From assembly GCA_902490315.1 (NCBI GenBank), contig CABUDK010000025.1, forward strand, positions 1 to 18,454: a stretch of 18,454 nt of DNA, given 5' to 3'. How positions within the stretch are numbered: position 1 is the stretch's first letter; every line of letters begins with the position of its first letter. The notes beneath the pieces were generated by a model. It was given only the letters and a program-made list of their open reading frames with translations. It did no database searches and had not been told where the DNA came from. The DNA is from an uncultured Porphyromonas sp. Its GTDB lineage: Bacteria > Bacteroidota > Bacteroidia > Bacteroidales > Porphyromonadaceae. Below, in pieces: positions 1 to 7,783 of the stretch. Made by a program: the position numbers and the translations under genes.

Positions 1-105
1 TTGATTCTTCCGAAGTTTCAGTTGATTCTTCCGAAGAATTTTTTCTTTCCTCCGAAGAAATCGGAATTTCCTCGGGAGTTATTTGGGAAATTCTTCGGGA
101 GGAAG
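1..105. repeat. 21-bp-pitch palindrome array, copy A (may continue past left edge)
   Basis: Five units, with TTC[TC]TC cores starting at 5, 26, 47, 68 and 91, so spacing is 21, 21, 21 and 23 bp. The unit at 26-38 is a perfect odd palindrome, TTCTTC-C-GAAGAA; the unit at 47 has one arm mismatch; the units at 68 and 91 are degenerate. The stretch aligns with 15544-15648 over about 105 nt with only scattered differences and one or two indels. A plus-strand frame is open from the left edge to a TAA at 129-131 and would encode heptads like DSSEEFF. A 21-bp period keeps any frame open, so I treat this as non-coding, but the tail of a gene starting left of the window cannot be excluded. Confidence 0.8.
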
Positions 106-343
106 CCGAATCATCGAAGAGGAGGGCGTAATCTCGCAGGATTTGTAGCCTCTGTGTAGCGATGCTCGGACCGTGTATCTTTGTCATCATCATATGTAGC
201 TCTTAGCAAACTGGGTATAATGCGTCAGCCCTGATGACTCCATACAGGAAAAATGTAGTTTTATACGGAAGGAACTATTGTGTCACGAGCGCAACTATGG
301 ATGAGTGCCTAAAAAAACAATGTGACGGCATGCGCAAAAAGAG

Positions 344-351
344 TATCTTTG
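344..351 (+). promoter_or_regulatory. Bacteroidetes -7 promoter element of the M48 operon
   Basis: TATCTTTG matches the Bacteroidetes sigma-A -7 consensus TAnnTTTG exactly. It lies 45 bp before the M48 start codon, so transcription would begin near 357-360. The -33 TTTG box is weak; TGTG at 321-324 is the nearest candidate at a plausible spacing. Confidence 0.6.
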
Positions 352-359
352 CATTAGTA

Positions 360-373
360 GAGACCACGGTCTC
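360..373 (+). promoter_or_regulatory. Perfect inverted repeat at the predicted transcript start
   Basis: GAGACC-AC-GGTCTC: 6-bp arms with a 2-bp centre, beginning about 8 bp after the -7 element. As DNA it could be an operator over the start site. As RNA it could form a 5-bp stem with a tetraloop at the very 5' end of the mRNA. Both roles are inference. Confidence 0.35.
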
Positions 374-396
374 ATAGACTCAATCAACATACAACA

Positions 397-1362
397 ATGA
401 TGACACAGATAGCAAGATGGTTTACAGCACTCACCCTGACGCTAATACTAGCTGGGTGTGGCGTCGTGCCTATCACGGGACGACAGCAACTCAACCTCGT
501 GTCGGACGCTGAGATCTCGGCGGCCAGCGCACAGCAATATAATCAGTTTATCCGCAAGGCGAACGTGGATAATCGCTCGCAACAAGGGCAACAGACGCTC
601 CGTGTGGCGCAGCGTATAGCACAGGCTACGGATAACTATTTGCGCAATAATGGCTACGACCAGATAGCGCAGGCAAACCAGTGGGAGTTTAACTTCGTTC
701 GTGATCGTCAGGTCAATGCTTTCTGTATGCCTGGTGGCAAGATTGTCGTCTACAGTGGTTTGCTCCAGGCGACGCGTCCTACCGATGATGAGCTGGCAGC
801 GGTCATAGCGCACGAGGTCTCTCACGCTGTGGCTAAGCACGCCAACGAGCGCATCAGCCGTGAGATGCTTACGCAGCTGGGCGGACAGGTCCTGACGGGG
901 ATGGTCGGCTCGAAGAGTGCTGCCCTCGGGGGCATCCTCCAGCAGGTTTATCCAATCGGCTCGCAACTCTTGGTTTCGCTTCCCTATGGTCGCAAGCAGG
1001 AGTATGAGGCGGACAAGATCGGTATGGTCTTTATGGCAATGGCGGGCTACGATCCAGCAGCTGCTGTGACGCTTTGGCAAAAGATGGCACAGCAGGGGCA
1101 GAAGTCACCGGAATTCCTCAGTACCCACCCCAGCGATCAGAATCGTATCCGTGCTATTCAGGAGTTTCTTCCTGAGGCTCAGCAATACTATCGTGGCTCA
1201 GGGGTTATGTCGCAAGGTCCTAAGCGCTCGATCAAGTCGCTTGACAAGAATATAAGCCAAGAGCGTCGACAAGCCGCTAGTCAATTGAGAGACAGCGGAA
1301 GCTCCTCGTCAGCTAAGCAGCAGGACGGCGGAGGCTTTCACTATGAGCCTGTCGGTCGCTAA
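397..1362 (+). CDS. M48-family zinc metallopeptidase, lipoprotein
   Basis: Predicted envelope-anchored zinc endopeptidase of the M48 (Ste24/HtpX-like, YcaL/BepA-like) type, probably acting in quality control or turnover of envelope proteins. An N-terminal hydrophobic stretch ends in the lipobox LAGC (Cys21), so the mature protein is likely lipidated. The catalytic HEVSH motif is at residues 139-143 in AAVIAHEVSHAVAKHANER, and the third zinc ligand is probably Glu204 in EYEADKIG, the usual second M48 motif. The tail after about residue 265 is Ser/Gln/Arg-rich and looks disordered. At 321 aa it is somewhat long for single-domain members because of that tail. The start follows a clear -7 promoter element, though MM at the N-terminus leaves codon 2 possible. 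It is the first gene of a six-gene operon, and its TAA shares one base with the next ATG. Substrates cannot be read from sequence. Confidence 0.9.
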   Translation: MMTQIARWFTALTLTLILAGCGVVPITGRQQLNLVSDAEISAASAQQYNQFIRKANVDNRSQQGQQTLRVAQRIAQATDNYLRNNGYDQIAQANQWEFNFVRDRQVNAFCMPGGKIVVYSGLLQATRPTDDELAAVIAHEVSHAVAKHANERISREMLTQLGGQVLTGMVGSKSAALGGILQQVYPIGSQLLVSLPYGRKQEYEADKIGMVFMAMAGYDPAAAVTLWQKMAQQGQKSPEFLSTHPSDQNRIRAIQEFLPEAQQYYRGSGVMSQGPKRSIKSLDKNISQERRQAASQLRDSGSSSSAKQQDGGGFHYEPVGR

Positions 1363-1910
1363 TGGACGTGTGGGATAGAGGCTTTGTCCACTACTATTAC
1401 GGCACGGGCAAAGGCAAAAGCACCGCAGCTATGGGGCTGGCAATACGCACGCTCGGTCATGGCGGACGGGTTTACATCGGACAGTTTATCAAGACGATGC
1501 GCTACGGTGATGTGCTCTTCCTGGAGCAGCATACGAAGCGTGAGGAGTGTACCATCGAACTGTACGGAACGATGTACGGTGGTACGGGCTGCCTGATAGA
1601 TCACGCTGCTAGTCCTAAGGATGTGCAGGCGGCCGAGCTGGGACTGGCGCGAGCCGTCGAGCGGATGTGCTCGGGACTGTACGACCTTGTCGTCTGGGAC
1701 GAAGTCTCTATGGCTGTCGGCTTGGGCTTGCTCAGCGTAGAAGACCTCATCGATGCGATAAAGCAGCGCCCCGATGAGTGCGAATTGGTACTCACGGGGC
1801 GACACTATTGTGAGGAGCTGCTGCCATATTGCCAGCTTGTCACTAACTTTGCAGAGGTCAAGCACTATTACCATGACGGAGTCTTATCTCGCACTGGGAT
1901 CGAGCATTGA
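1362..1910 (+). CDS. cobO: Cob(I)yrinic acid a,c-diamide adenosyltransferase (BtuR/CobO/CobP family)
   Basis: Transfers the adenosyl group of ATP to the cobalt of reduced corrinoid, making adenosylcobalamin-type cofactor in the cytoplasm. At 182 aa it has the family's normal length. The N-terminal P-loop-like motif GTGKGKST (residues 14-21) follows a short aromatic strand (FVHYYYG), as in CobO/BtuR. The later VWDEVSMAVGLGLL segment matches the family's conserved D-E block, and LVLTGRHYCEELL the block near the C-terminus. The ATG overlaps the upstream stop by one base (TAATG), so translational coupling is likely. No other corrinoid gene is in the window; the probable role is salvage of exogenous cobalamin for B12 enzymes such as methylmalonyl-CoA mutase, which is inference from the lineage. 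A long antisense frame over this gene is a codon-use shadow. Confidence 0.92.
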   Translation: MDVWDRGFVHYYYGTGKGKSTAAMGLAIRTLGHGGRVYIGQFIKTMRYGDVLFLEQHTKREECTIELYGTMYGGTGCLIDHAASPKDVQAAELGLARAVERMCSGLYDLVVWDEVSMAVGLGLLSVEDLIDAIKQRPDECELVLTGRHYCEELLPYCQLVTNFAEVKHYYHDGVLSRTGIEH

Positions 1911-1931
1911 CCTGATTAACTTTTAATTTAT

Positions 1932-2924
1932 ATGATACGTATCACACAATATATCTTACCGCTGCTCCTCGGGCTCTCGTTGCTCTCCTGCAATAAGGAG
2001 CAGCAGAGCCAGCAGACGGCTCAGGGGGAAGAAGAAACACCCCGCGTGGCTACCCCCTTTGAGGCGGATAGTGCTTATAACTTTGTGGCTAAGCAGGTCG
2101 CCTTCGGACCCCGCATCCCTGGCTCCTCGGGACATACCGCTTGTCTCGCTTGGATGAAAGAGCAACTGACGCAGTACGGTGCTACGGTTGTGGAGCAGAG
2201 TTTCGAGGCGACAGCGCATGACGGGACGAAGCTCCCTTTGACCAATTTGATCGCCTCGTACAACCCCTCCGCCTCGCAGCGCATTCTCTTGATGGCGCAC
2301 TGGGACACGCGTCCTTGGGCGGACAAAGATCCTAACGCTGCCAACCACACCGAGCCGATCCTCGGTGCAGACGATGGAGGTAGTGGTGTCGGTGTCCTAA
2401 TTGAGGTAGCTCGGCTACTGGGGAGTGTCGCTGCGCCTCAAACGATCGGGGTGGATATCGTGCTCTTCGACGGAGAGGACTACGGCACTTACTCCAACGA
2501 GGAGAGCTGGTGCCTAGGCTCTACTCACTGGAGCAAGAACTCGCACGTGGCTGGCTACCAAGCGATGGGCGGCATCTTACTAGATATGGTAGGCGGGCGT
2601 GATGCGTCTTTTTACTGGGAGTATTTCTCCAAGAGTTACGCACCGCAACTACTCACCAAGGTGTGGCGCAAAGCTGCCGAGCTAGGCTACGGATCTTACT
2701 TTCACCAAGCGGATGGCGGAGGCTTGACTGACGACCATGTGCCCGTGATTCGCAACCTCGGCATCCCCTGCATTGACATTGTCAATTATGACCCGCAGAG
2801 CGAGGAGGGCTTTGCCCCCTATTGGCACACACTACAAGATAATATGAGCAACATCTCAGCCGAGACGCTAGGAGCTGTCGGGCATACCGTCATGGCGGTG
2901 CTCAAAGACCTAGATACTCACTGA
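1932..2924 (+). CDS. Glutaminyl-peptide cyclotransferase-like M28 protein, lipoprotein
   Basis: Probable glutaminyl cyclase, converting N-terminal Gln of exported proteins to pyroglutamate in the periplasm. The signal peptide ends in LLSLLSC (lipobox Cys20), followed by a Gln/Glu-rich linker to about residue 38. The M28-like alpha/beta domain shows AHWDTRPWAD (122-131), GADDGGSGVG (145-154, metal ligand Asp147), FDGEDYG (179-185, Glu182-Asp183 at the place of the Glu-Glu pair in animal QC), TDDHVPV (266-272) and YWHT (297-300, His299 as third metal ligand after a Trp, as in animal QC). The GEDYG form and WH pair favour glutaminyl cyclase over an aminopeptidase, but M28 peptidases remain the alternative. 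P. gingivalis has a lipoprotein QC of this animal-like type. The gene lies 21 bp after the adenosyltransferase gene and 16 bp before the SufE-like gene. Confidence 0.88.
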   Translation: MIRITQYILPLLLGLSLLSCNKEQQSQQTAQGEEETPRVATPFEADSAYNFVAKQVAFGPRIPGSSGHTACLAWMKEQLTQYGATVVEQSFEATAHDGTKLPLTNLIASYNPSASQRILLMAHWDTRPWADKDPNAANHTEPILGADDGGSGVGVLIEVARLLGSVAAPQTIGVDIVLFDGEDYGTYSNEESWCLGSTHWSKNSHVAGYQAMGGILLDMVGGRDASFYWEYFSKSYAPQLLTKVWRKAAELGYGSYFHQADGGGLTDDHVPVIRNLGIPCIDIVNYDPQSEEGFAPYWHTLQDNMSNISAETLGAVGHTVMAVLKDLDTH

Positions 2925-2940
2925 TTAGCTTTATCGACTT

Positions 2941-3360
2941 ATGACTATAGACGAACGACAAGAGGAGCTCATCTCTCAGTTTGAACTCGTAGACGACTGG
3001 ATGGATCGCTACCAAATGATCATCGACCTAGGCGACCAACTGGAGCCTGTCGAGGATACGGAGCATACGACCGAAAACCTCATCGACGGCTGTCAGAGCC
3101 GGGTCTGGATCATCATATCGCCACAAGAGGACGGCACACTACACCTTAAGGCAGACAGCGATGCGCTCATCACCAAGGGCATTGCCGCCATGCTCCTCTA
3201 CTGCTACAATGACCAGCCCGCACAGGCTATCGTAGAGACACCGCTCTACTTCATTGATCGACTGGGACTCCAGTCGCACCTGTCACCGACACGAAGTAAC
3301 GGGCTTCAGTCGATGTACGAGACGATCAGACGACGTGCTCAAGAGTTCTTGAGCCACTAA
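2941..3360 (+). CDS. sufE: SufE-family cysteine desulfuration protein
   Basis: SufE proteins accept persulfide sulfur from the SufS cysteine desulfurase and pass it to the SUF Fe-S scaffold in the cytoplasm. At 139 aa it has normal SufE length. The acceptor cysteine is Cys51 in LIDGCQSRVWI, the family signature, preceded by an acidic N-terminal helix (IDERQEELISQFELVDDWMDRY region) and followed by the beta segment ending in ALITKGIAAMLL, which is also typical. The C-terminal part includes the usual LQSHLSPTRSNGLQSM block with SPTRSNG. No sufS, sufB, sufC or sufD is in the window, so the gene is detached from any suf cluster here and sits in an operon with an unrelated protease and cyclase. 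A CsdE-like role is equivalent at this resolution. Confidence 0.92.
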   Translation: MTIDERQEELISQFELVDDWMDRYQMIIDLGDQLEPVEDTEHTTENLIDGCQSRVWIIISPQEDGTLHLKADSDALITKGIAAMLLYCYNDQPAQAIVETPLYFIDRLGLQSHLSPTRSNGLQSMYETIRRRAQEFLSH

Positions 3361-3370
3361 GAGATAGATT

Positions 3371-4312
3371 ATGACCCCTTTTAGACAGATTGATGTAGCT
3401 GACCGCTCCACAATCTTTCCTTATATATATTATGCTGCAGAGCCGATCTGCGATATCTCCTTTGCCAATCTTTATGGCTGGGCTGTGCAGTACGAGACCT
3501 CGTGGGCTATCGGTGGTACGCAGACGCTGGTGATCCGCTTTCGCTCACCACGGCGAGACCACCCCGTCTACCTCTGTCCTTTCTGTCGTGATGACAAGTC
3601 GTGGACGATGACCATCAAGGAGCTCATGGAGATCTCCGAGCAAGAAGCTTATCCACTAGTCTTCATGGGCGTGACAGCAGGCTGCAAGGAGCGACTGGAG
3701 AAGCTCTTTCCCGATGAGTTCGTCCATATCCAAGATGACGACTACATAGACTACGTCTATCTCAGGGACAAGCTCGCGCGGCTCAATGGCAAGAAGCTCC
3801 AGTCGAAGCGCAATCACATCAATCGCTTCGAAGCTACCTACCCCGACTACCGCTACCTACCCATCACTACAGACGATCTGGAGCGTATAGCGCACTTTGC
3901 CGATGAATGGCTGGCGCATGCCGAGGCGACAGGTGAGCCTGATCCCAGCCTGCATATGGAGCGAAGAGTCATACAGCGATTTCTCGACAATTACGAGGCG
4001 CTAGAGATGCGTGGCGGTATGATCGAGATCGGCGGCGAGATCGTTGCTTTCACTCTTGGGTCGCCTATCACGGAGGATACCTTCGACGTGCATATTGAGA
4101 AGGCGCGCACAGACATCGACGGAGCCTATACGATCATCAACCGTGAGTTCGCCCGCAGCATTCCCGAGCAATACACCTACGTCAACAGGGAGGAAGACCT
4201 TGGCCTGCCTGGCTTGCGCCAGGCAAAAGAGTCTTATCGCCCTGAAGTGCGTCTCGTGAAGCACACCTGCGTGTGGCGTCGACCTGACTGGGCTGGTGAG
4301 CTGGAGTCCTAA
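3371..4312 (+). CDS. DUF2156 domain protein (phosphatidylglycerol lysyltransferase C-terminal-like)
   Basis: The single soluble domain of 313 aa matches the DUF2156/LPG-synthase C-terminal fold, a tandem-GNAT arrangement found in MprF-type aminoacyl-lipid transferases. Recognisable features are the basic block LQSKRNHINRFEATYP near the middle (about residues 143-158) and the terminal block NREEDLGLPGLRQAKESYRP (about 272-291), both strongly conserved in the family. There is no signal peptide or membrane segment, so unlike MprF this is a cytoplasmic stand-alone domain. The reaction is unknown; acyl or aminoacyl transfer from CoA or aminoacyl-tRNA is inferred from the fold. It starts 10 bp after the sufE-like gene and ends 2 bp before a GNAT gene, so translation of the two is probably coupled. 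Confidence 0.85.
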   Translation: MTPFRQIDVADRSTIFPYIYYAAEPICDISFANLYGWAVQYETSWAIGGTQTLVIRFRSPRRDHPVYLCPFCRDDKSWTMTIKELMEISEQEAYPLVFMGVTAGCKERLEKLFPDEFVHIQDDDYIDYVYLRDKLARLNGKKLQSKRNHINRFEATYPDYRYLPITTDDLERIAHFADEWLAHAEATGEPDPSLHMERRVIQRFLDNYEALEMRGGMIEIGGEIVAFTLGSPITEDTFDVHIEKARTDIDGAYTIINREFARSIPEQYTYVNREEDLGLPGLRQAKESYRPEVRLVKHTCVWRRPDWAGELES

Positions 4313-4314
4313 GC

Positions 4315-5301
4315 ATGAGACCAAAAGCAGAGCAGCAACGGCTCTACGAGGAGATCTGGCGCACCACCTTTGGAGATAGCGATGACTTCATTGCGCTCTA
4401 TAGTCGTACCACCTTTGACCCACGTCGCACCCACCTGCTCACAGCTCTAGACCAGAGCCGAGCACTCAGTCATGTGCAGTACCTTCCCTATCTGATGCGC
4501 TACCGTGACCAATGGTGGCGCGCTGGCTACATATCGGGAGCAGCTACCGAGAGCGACCAGCGAGGCAAAGGACTCGTACAGCACCTCATGCGAGCGAGTC
4601 ATCAGCAGATGTGGCGGGAGGGTTGTCTCTGCGCTTTTCTCATACCAGCTGAGGAGTGGCTCTACCAGTTCTATCGCAAGATGGGCTACGCCACGCTTTA
4701 TGGCAAGCGTATCACTCCTACACTGCAAGGAACCCCAAAAGAACTCTCCGCTGCAGAGGTTTGGCAGCAATACCTCCATTGGCAGGCTACACTCGCCATG
4801 TGCCACCCCACCGTCACGCATAGTTACCTGCAGTGGCGCACACTCCTAGCAAGCTTAGCACTTGAGGGCGGAGGCATCGGCACCATCGGTGGAACGACAT
4901 ATTACTATTATAAAGATGCCGAGGGCAAGACGCAAAGCGTCCTCGCCATTCCCCCAGCGGAAGAGGCTGTTGATACGACCTTTGACGAGACCGCTCCTTT
5001 TGGCATGTTGCGTCCGCTGCGCATTGCTCAGCTATTGACTTGGGCTGCCGAGCTAGGCTTGCTGAAGTTTGATCTGCTAGCTTCTCATGCGCTTTATCAC
5101 GATGAGCAACGTATCGTTTTCGACCTGCTTGATGAGCAGATCCCAGTGAACAGCGGTCGTTACTGCTTCCTGTGCCAGCGTTGTCAGCTACTCTTCGCTC
5201 CACGTTCTAGTAGCCGGCTCGTCAAGCCTCTCACACCCGACCAGCTCCTCGCAGCGCTACCCACCCTCCAGCACACATTGGTCTACGCCATGATGGAGTG
5301 A
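4315..5301 (+). CDS. GNAT-family N-acetyltransferase (Eis-like length)
   Basis: Predicted acetyl-CoA-dependent transferase. The N-terminal GNAT domain carries the acetyl-CoA pyrophosphate-binding motif at residues 82-86 (QRGKG) in ATESDQRGKGLVQHLM, followed by the beta-4/alpha-4 block AFLIPAEEWLYQFYRKMGYA (about 112-131), the usual FY-x-x-GF/Y end of the fold. The protein is twice the length of a minimal GNAT (328 aa); the C-terminal half may be a second GNAT fold plus a small sterol-carrier-like domain, as in Eis-type proteins, but I see no decisive motif there. The C-terminal region contains Cys pairs (FLCQRCQLLF). The substrate is unknown. It is the last gene of the plus-strand operon and ends 30 bp from the stop codon of the convergent lipoprotein gene, with no clear intrinsic terminator between them. 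Confidence 0.82.
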   Translation: MRPKAEQQRLYEEIWRTTFGDSDDFIALYSRTTFDPRRTHLLTALDQSRALSHVQYLPYLMRYRDQWWRAGYISGAATESDQRGKGLVQHLMRASHQQMWREGCLCAFLIPAEEWLYQFYRKMGYATLYGKRITPTLQGTPKELSAAEVWQQYLHWQATLAMCHPTVTHSYLQWRTLLASLALEGGGIGTIGGTTYYYYKDAEGKTQSVLAIPPAEEAVDTTFDETAPFGMLRPLRIAQLLTWAAELGLLKFDLLASHALYHDEQRIVFDLLDEQIPVNSGRYCFLCQRCQLLFAPRSSSRLVKPLTPDQLLAALPTLQHTLVYAMME

Positions 5302-5331
5302 TTGGACACACTGACACGCTTTAACTAGAGG

Positions 5332-7761
5332 TTAGCGAGATGTCGCTTGGGAGCGGCTTTGCAACTGTCCCGTAGATTGTCGATTCGTTGATGGATTGGT
5401 ACGCGGGGCTGAGCCACCTCCAGCACCTACAGGTTGTGTCTGGGACTTGTTCTGCTTATCCTCTGGATTCTCTTCCTTGGGGGGAGCACCTATCTCGATC
5501 TCTTCGCCACGCTCTCGTGCTAGGCGTTCCTCGGCACGAGAGGGTAGTCCCATGATCTTACGTTCGCGATCTGTCGGATTCCAGCGCTTGCCATAGCGCT
5601 CCCGCATGCGCTGTGCGTACTCTATATTGAGGTCTTTCTTCTGATTTTCAGTATTAGCTCGATCGCCCTCTCCCTCTGCTTGCTTATTACCCTCCAATTC
5701 TTTCGGTCGTTGCTCTGCTAGGGGCGTGCCATCGTATGCCCACTTCTGCTCTGTGGCAAAGCGCGCCTGTACATTTACCGTTTGAGGCAGATAGCGCACA
5801 GGCTCGGGAGGCGTCGCCGGGTAGATGCCGCCATCCCAAGCGCCATTGCCATTGAGGTCTACGTAAAGTTTGAGGAAGTAAGCTCCCGGAGCTAGCTCCT
5901 TAAAGGTGACCAAGCCCGCACTGTCAGGCTGAGCAGTCGCCAGCACCTCCTCCTTACTACTGAGTAGATAGACGTAAAGTGGACTCTCGGTAGGGTATCC
6001 TGTGAGCGTGACAGCGAGAGAACCCAACTCGGCCTCAGAGGCGATCTTGAGATCCTTCTGCGCAGGCGCGCTGGTACCGCCATATAGCGCCGTTATAGCA
6101 GCCGTATCCACCTTGAGTCGGTAAGTGGTGCCAGGCTCTTTGGCAAAGTCTACCAGCCATCGGCAACGTCGTATACTGTCAGGCCGTAGCTGGCAAGAGA
6201 TCGGTTGCGGTACCGAGTCGACCAACTTAGCAAGCTGTATCAACGTCGTGTCAATGCCTAGAATCGGCACATCGTAGGTAATCCAAAGGGAGTCACGAGT
6301 CGTCTCCTTATTGATATTATCATGCGAAAGGATCGTAACGGTCCGGAGCTTACTCTTCGGATCTACTGGAGCAGCAGTGGCACTTGCCTGACTGAGGCTG
6401 TCTGTAGCTGTCTGTGGCTCCGCTATTTTTGATTGCTTCTTGGGCTTAGCTTTAGCCTTTGCCACCTGCGGTCGCGGGGCATTTAGCGTTATCGTGTCAA
6501 GCTTATTGATCGGAGTACCGATCGAGTCCGTCGTAGGGTAGGCGAAAGCCATAACCACGGAGTCTCTCGCCAGCGAGTCGTGGGGCGAGAGCCAGTAGAC
6601 GAGACTCTTACCGTCTTTTGAGAGGTCAGGATAGTAGCTTGAGGCTGCCGTCAAGTAGTCTGGCGAGAGGATCGTGAGTTGAGGCAGCGTGTCGATAGGC
6701 TCTGTAAAGGTCGCCATCAGTGACATGGAGTCACGTCTCGTTAGTCGCTCGAGACGGATGATATTCGTCTTCGGGCGTGTGAGTAGGAGGACCAGATCGT
6801 TGGGCAGGTAAACGTAGGGCGAGACACTATCTGTGGCTGTCGCATTGCTGTTCGTTGCAGTCGTCGGGACTTTTCCCTTGGTAAGCAGACTGTCTGCGAC
6901 TCCTCCAGCCGAAGCGATGACATCTTGCAGCGAGTCTGTCGCGTGTCCCAGCGAATCCGCAACATTCCTGAGCGAGTCTGTCGCATGTCCAACAGAGTCA
7001 GCCTGGCGCGACAGCGAATCAGCCTTTGTCTCCTTGGCTGGCGTGAGTGCCGAGCGAAGCACTACCTCTGTACGGAAGCTGTCTGGCGTGATGGCAAAGC
7101 TTTCGTTCGGGCTGTTGTAGCTGTAGCTACGATCCATATCAGCGACAGCAATAGCGTAGTACGCTCCGTCTCGCACATTCTGTAGGGTGAAGCGCCCCTT
7201 CTCGTCCGTATAGGTCATGCGGTTCATCGGACGGTCTAGGGTATCAGCGGGGAGTGGTGTAGCGTAGACACCCGCGAGGATACGAGGCACCGGTTGTAGC
7301 GTGTAAGCATCGAGTACCTGCCCAGCTACTTGCATCGTATCTAGATAGTCGCCCGTACTAAAGGCGTAGACATACTGCTCGATGTAGTTTCCCTCGTTGT
7401 AGTCCTTGATCGCACGATGGAAGTTGATTGTGTAGGTCGTGTTCGCAATGAGACTATCCTGGTAGGTGACGACCAGCTGCTTCTGATTGGCCAAAGCCTT
7501 CGGCGGAATGCGCTGTGGTGGCGAGTAGATTATCTTATCCTCGCCTCGCTCCAGCTGTATGTACTCGTCGAAGGTGATGCGCACACGATGCGACGTAACA
7601 TTCGTACTCCCCATCGCAGGCGTACAGCGCACGACCTTGGGGGGAGTCGTGTCGTAAGGACCTCCCTCTGGAGAAGAGACTTTGGCACACCCCACAGCAC
7701 CTAGTATTAGGAGCAGAAAGGCAACTAAGAGTGTGGAGAGCTGCTGGTGCGAATGAGACAT
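5332..7761 (-). CDS. Large Ig-like (Big_5/SbsA-type) lipoprotein
   Basis: Predicted envelope lipoprotein of 809 aa: a signal peptide ends in LGAVGC (Cys25), then the PEGGPYDTTPP segment typical of Bacteroidetes Ig-like lipoproteins. A Big_5-like domain follows (about 33-136, with GSTNVTSHRVRITFDEYI), then a carboxypeptidase-regulatory-like segment (about 145-235, DEKGRFTLQNVRDGAYYAIA). Residues 246-294 form seven heptads of the type xADSLxx, a Ser/Asp-rich linker. A second beta-rich part ends in LYVDLNGNGAWDGG and PEPVRYLPQ (about 650-680), a pair conserved in this lipoprotein family. The tail (about 710-809) is charged and Gln/Ser-rich. The function is unknown; a role in surface or cell-envelope assembly is a guess. 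It is the third gene of the nfo operon, 22 bp after the YciO-like gene. Confidence 0.85.
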   Translation of the reverse strand: MSHSHQQLSTLLVAFLLLILGAVGCAKVSSPEGGPYDTTPPKVVRCTPAMGSTNVTSHRVRITFDEYIQLERGEDKIIYSPPQRIPPKALANQKQLVVTYQDSLIANTTYTINFHRAIKDYNEGNYIEQYVYAFSTGDYLDTMQVAGQVLDAYTLQPVPRILAGVYATPLPADTLDRPMNRMTYTDEKGRFTLQNVRDGAYYAIAVADMDRSYSYNSPNESFAITPDSFRTEVVLRSALTPAKETKADSLSRQADSVGHATDSLRNVADSLGHATDSLQDVIASAGGVADSLLTKGKVPTTATNSNATATDSVSPYVYLPNDLVLLLTRPKTNIIRLERLTRRDSMSLMATFTEPIDTLPQLTILSPDYLTAASSYYPDLSKDGKSLVYWLSPHDSLARDSVVMAFAYPTTDSIGTPINKLDTITLNAPRPQVAKAKAKPKKQSKIAEPQTATDSLSQASATAAPVDPKSKLRTVTILSHDNINKETTRDSLWITYDVPILGIDTTLIQLAKLVDSVPQPISCQLRPDSIRRCRWLVDFAKEPGTTYRLKVDTAAITALYGGTSAPAQKDLKIASEAELGSLAVTLTGYPTESPLYVYLLSSKEEVLATAQPDSAGLVTFKELAPGAYFLKLYVDLNGNGAWDGGIYPATPPEPVRYLPQTVNVQARFATEQKWAYDGTPLAEQRPKELEGNKQAEGEGDRANTENQKKDLNIEYAQRMRERYGKRWNPTDRERKIMGLPSRAEERLARERGEEIEIGAPPKEENPEDKQNKSQTQPVGAGGGSAPRTNPSTNRQSTGQLQSRSQATSR
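6880..7026 (-). repeat. 21-bp (7-codon) coding tandem repeat in the Ig-like lipoprotein
   Basis: Residues 246-294 read as seven consecutive 7-residue units with the core (A/T)DS(L/V), for example QADSVGH, ATDSLRN, VADSLGH and ATDSLQD. The heptad period with Leu/Val at a fixed position could form a short coiled coil or a flexible spacer between two beta-rich parts. The DNA units are similar enough for slippage to vary the copy number in steps of 21 bp without a frameshift. Confidence 0.75.
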
Positions 7762-7783
7762 ATACGGTAGTAACTATATAGCT

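Larger units (their letters stand above)
106..396 (+). other. Non-coding leader/spacer upstream of the M48 operon
   Basis: No ORF of credible length, tRNA or recognisable riboswitch was seen. The stretch holds two TATCTTTG elements (176-183 and 344-351), a perfect 14-bp inverted repeat at 360-373 just after the second element, and an A-rich run near 311-320. I looked specifically for a cobalamin riboswitch, because a cobalamin adenosyltransferase lies in the operon, and found none. Confidence 0.6.

Noticed and set aside
106..396. Cobalamin riboswitch upstream of the operon containing the adenosyltransferase
   Set aside because: No B12-box-like sequence or matching stem set was seen, and the adenosyltransferase is the second gene, not the first.
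448..1874. Long minus-strand frames antisense to the M48 and adenosyltransferase genes
   Set aside because: Both overlap clearly functional plus-strand genes with intact motifs; no family features were seen in the antisense translations.
5302..5331. Bidirectional terminator between the two convergent operons
   Set aside because: Only a weak stem (CGC and TAAC with GTTA and GCG, two-base bulge, 5317-5337) and no T-tract on either strand.
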